Below, in pieces: positions 6,238-8,250 of a DNA stretch of 8,250 nucleotides. Location: positions 124,087 to 132,336 of the forward strand of contig NVXI01000003.1 of NCBI GenBank assembly GCA_002747015.1. The letters are read 5' to 3'. The notes below the pieces were generated by a model. The model did no database searches, had not been told where the DNA came from, and saw only the letters and a program-made list of their open reading frames with translations. This stretch comes from Zetaproteobacteria bacterium. GTDB lineage: Bacteria; Pseudomonadota; Alphaproteobacteria; Micavibrionales; Micavibrionaceae. How positions within the stretch are numbered: position 1 is the stretch's first letter; the number at the start of each line of letters is the position of its first letter. The position numbers and the translations under genes are program-made.

Positions 6238-6768
6238 ATGAATAAGAACGCAATATTTCCACTATTTGTCCTTATGCTCATCACACTTCCGTTGAGCGGA
6301 TGCTCCAATGTTAAAAGCTCTCTTGGACTAGAAAAGGAGTCTCCGGACGAATTCGCCGTTATAACGCGCGCACCACTGGAAATGCCATCTGGTCTTGCTT
6401 TACCACCACCTATGCTTGGCGCACCACGGCCACAAGAACAAGCAACAATAGAACAGGCAAAAGAGACGGTTTTTGGTGCAAGTAAGATCGAGAGCAGCAT
6501 TGCAAGCTCCGCCGAGGAAAACTTATTAAAGAAGGCCGGCACGGAAAATATTGAAACTGGTATTCGCAAAACTATAAATGAAGAGACCCAATCTTTACAA
6601 AATAGAAACAAGCCTACGCTGGAAAAAATGTTAAATATAGCCAGAGGCGATAAAACACCATCCGCAACAGTTGTCGATGCAAAAAAAGAATTAGAACGTA
6701 TTCAGAAGAACCAAAAAGAAGGTAAGAGTATGACGGACGGAAAAACTCCTACGATAGACGAATAATAA
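6238..6768 (+). CDS. DUF3035 / BamF-type outer-membrane lipoprotein
   Basis: A 175-residue protein ending in a tandem stop, with a lipoprotein signal peptide: hydrophobic residues 6-19 and the lipobox LSGC with Cys22 as the lipidation site, followed by Ser, which favours sorting to the outer membrane. The conserved part is residues 35-68, where SPDEFAVITRAPLEMP and a proline-rich LGAPRPQEQ match my memory of DUF3035, a family described in alphaproteobacteria and linked to BamF, a lipoprotein subunit of the beta-barrel assembly machinery. The C-terminal half is charged, rich in Glu, Lys and Thr, and probably extended or helical. The start is ATG 6238; another ATG at 6231 is closer to the AAGG (6223-6226) but is out of frame and stops after four codons. 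The gene sits directly after lspA, whose product would mature this protein. The symbol is left blank because the BamF link is from recall. Confidence 0.85.
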
Positions 6769-6814
6769 TCGGTTTTTCCAACCACATATTCTAACCGCAA
6801 AAAGGCATCACCCT

Positions 6815-8250
6815 ATGCACAAGCTCACTCTTACGATATTGGCTACGACTTTTGTGTCAGCACTGGCAATCTACACGTCAGTTATTTCTAATGCGCAAGC
6901 AAAAGAACCGAATATGGTACGGGAAATCAGTTCTGCCACAGATAAGGTTTTTAATGCAAAATCATATATGCTGGATAATGGTCTTCAAATTGTCGTTGTT
7001 GAAAATCACAGAGCGCCGGTGATTACCCATATGATTTGGTATCGCGCTGGTGCGGCAGATGAACCGCGCGGAAAATCAGGCATTGCGCATTTTCTTGAAC
7101 ATCTTCTGTTTAAAGGACAAAAGCACACACAGCTTGGCAATCTTGAACCAGGTGAGTTCTCAAGAATTGTCCGGTCTTTAGGTGGGGAAGATAACGCATT
7201 CACGTCACAAGATTACACCGCATATTATCAATCAATTTCCAAAGAGCATCTTGAAAAAGTAATGACGATGGAAGCAGGCAGAATGCGCGGCATCGATATT
7301 CCTTTGGAAGAATTTCAATCGGAGAAAAAAGTCATCCAAGAAGAGCGCCGCCAACGCACAGATAACACCCCACATGCACAAATGGCCGAACAAATGACAG
7401 AGGCTCTCTTCCCGAACCACCCTTATGGCATTCCTGTCATTGGATGGATGCATGAAATTCAGGCGCTTGAATGGACCGATGCAAAAACATTCTACGACCA
7501 ATATTACGCCCCCAATAACGCAATACTAATCGTATCAGGTGATGTTAACGCTGAAGATGTTCTTAAAATCGCAAAACGTACATACGGCATTATAAAGCGC
7601 GCTGATACACCAATCAGACAGCGTACAATTTCTCCGCCGTTTATTTCAAAGACTTCTGTTACCTTAATGCATAAGAGCATAAAAGAACTCCAATTCCGCA
7701 GAACATACCGTGTTCCAAGTCATCGTCAAGATGCGCATGCCTCACTTACATTGGAAGTTCTAGAGGATATCATTGGCGGTGGTGCAACGTCTCGCCTCTA
7801 TAAATCCTTGGTGATCGAGCAAAAACTCGCCACTAATATTTCTCTATCTTATAACTCTGCATCATGGAATGATTCAACACTGTCAATCAGTACAACCCCT
7901 GCTTCGATAGAAAAAATGGATGCACTTATCGATGCGATTGATCATGAACTTAGAAAGATCGTGCGTGATGGTGTTACAGATCAAGAACTCACCGACACAA
8001 TCTCCCGCATGCAAGCCAATGCGATTTATGCCCGCGACAGTCTAAGCGGACCCGCAATGATTATTGGCTATAACTTGGTTACGGGTTCTACCTTGGATGA
8101 CATAGAATATTGGCCACAGAAAATAGAAACTGTTACACAAGACAAAATTAAAGAGATTGTCAGTACATATCTAAACCCTGACCGCCCCTATAAAACACCG
8201 TATGTTGAAGGTATTCTGCTACCTAAGACCACCTCAAAAGGAGAACAATA
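6815..8250 (+). CDS. M16-family zinc metallopeptidase (pitrilysin-like), nearly complete
   Basis: An exported zinc peptidase; 478 residues are visible and the last two bases, TA, probably begin a stop codon. The N-terminus has a Sec signal (hydrophobic 5-21, then SNAQA with likely cleavage after residue 29), so it acts in the periplasm or envelope. The inverted zinc motif HFLEH (92-96) supplies two His ligands and the catalytic Glu95; the third ligand is Glu176 or Glu177 in VIQEERR, about 80 residues further on as expected. Other family marks are LDNGLQIVV (53-61) near the start of the domain, HPYG before the helix that closes the first domain, YYAPNNAILIVSGD at the domain boundary, and GGGATSRLY in the second, non-catalytic M16 domain. 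ATG 6815 is preceded by AAAAAGG (6799-6805) nine bases away. The gene follows the lipoprotein with a 46-base gap and no terminator. Bacterial M16 genes of this kind often occur as tandem pairs, one with and one without the zinc site; this is the catalytic one. Confidence 0.95.
   Translation, partial: MHKLTLTILATTFVSALAIYTSVISNAQAKEPNMVREISSATDKVFNAKSYMLDNGLQIVVVENHRAPVITHMIWYRAGAADEPRGKSGIAHFLEHLLFKGQKHTQLGNLEPGEFSRIVRSLGGEDNAFTSQDYTAYYQSISKEHLEKVMTMEAGRMRGIDIPLEEFQSEKKVIQEERRQRTDNTPHAQMAEQMTEALFPNHPYGIPVIGWMHEIQALEWTDAKTFYDQYYAPNNAILIVSGDVNAEDVLKIAKRTYGIIKRADTPIRQRTISPPFISKTSVTLMHKSIKELQFRRTYRVPSHRQDAHASLTLEVLEDIIGGGATSRLYKSLVIEQKLATNISLSYNSASWNDSTLSISTTPASIEKMDALIDAIDHELRKIVRDGVTDQELTDTISRMQANAIYARDSLSGPAMIIGYNLVTGSTLDDIEYWPQKIETVTQDKIKEIVSTYLNPDRPYKTPYVEGILLPKTTSKGEQ
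8238..8243 (+). promoter_or_regulatory. Shine-Dalgarno for a gene starting beyond the right edge
   Basis: AAGGAG lies in the last codons of the M16 gene, seven bases before the window ends. This is a near-perfect ribosome binding site at the right distance for a start codon overlapping or just after the M16 stop, which indicates translational coupling to a following gene. A second M16-family gene would be the usual neighbour; that is inference. Confidence 0.55.

Noticed and set aside
6231..6245. Four-codon frame (ATG at 6231) overlapping the lipoprotein start
   Set aside because: It sits near AAGG, but such mini-frames arise readily by chance in AT-rich leaders, and nothing else suggests a leader peptide.
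6770..6797. CGGTT/AACCG inverted repeat between the lipoprotein and M16 genes
   Set aside because: Only five base pairs around a long loop with no following T run; too weak to call a terminator, and read-through into the M16 gene is expected.

Overview
The window looks like a chromosomal segment of an alphaproteobacterium of moderate-to-low GC content. The main argument is gene content and order: isoleucyl-tRNA synthetase (ileS), signal peptidase II (lspA), a short DUF3035/BamF-type lipoprotein and an M16 zinc peptidase all lie on the + strand. This is a familiar alphaproteobacterial neighbourhood, and DUF3035 lipoproteins are to my knowledge an alphaproteobacterial family. The genus cannot be settled from sequence alone.

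Layout: 1-111 is the 3' end of a membrane transporter gene, best matched to the AEC (auxin efflux carrier) family. A clear Rho-independent terminator at 254-291 follows it. The 270-base gap to ileS also holds a small repeat cluster and a weak promoter candidate for ileS. ileS (382-3417) is intact, with HIGH, KMSKS and C-terminal zinc motifs. Between ileS and lspA sit three genes that do not belong to the usual block: a DUF2628-like membrane protein (3467-3970, TTG start), a secreted alpha/beta hydrolase on the - strand (3994-4863), and a DoxX-family membrane protein (5017-5496). The hydrolase and doxX are divergent, and their shared 153-base gap contains a perfect 14-bp palindrome that could be an operator.

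The core block resumes with lspA (5592-6200), the lipoprotein (6238-6768) and an M16 peptidase running off the right edge (from 6815). These three are same-strand with gaps of 37 and 46 bases and no visible terminator, so they are probably one transcription unit. Functionally they fit together as envelope biogenesis: LspA cleaves prolipoprotein signal peptides, the next gene encodes a lipoprotein with a lipobox (an LspA substrate, and possibly a BAM-complex subunit), and the M16 peptidase carries an export signal. A strong Shine-Dalgarno at 8238-8243 suggests another gene starts just past the edge, plausibly the usual second M16 paralogue.

I see no mobile-element genes, CRISPR array, tRNA or rRNA. 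I found no convincing undescribed system. The points most worth a second look are the three-gene interruption of ileS-lspA, the palindrome in the divergent promoter region, and an AT-rich patch near the 3' end of ileS.
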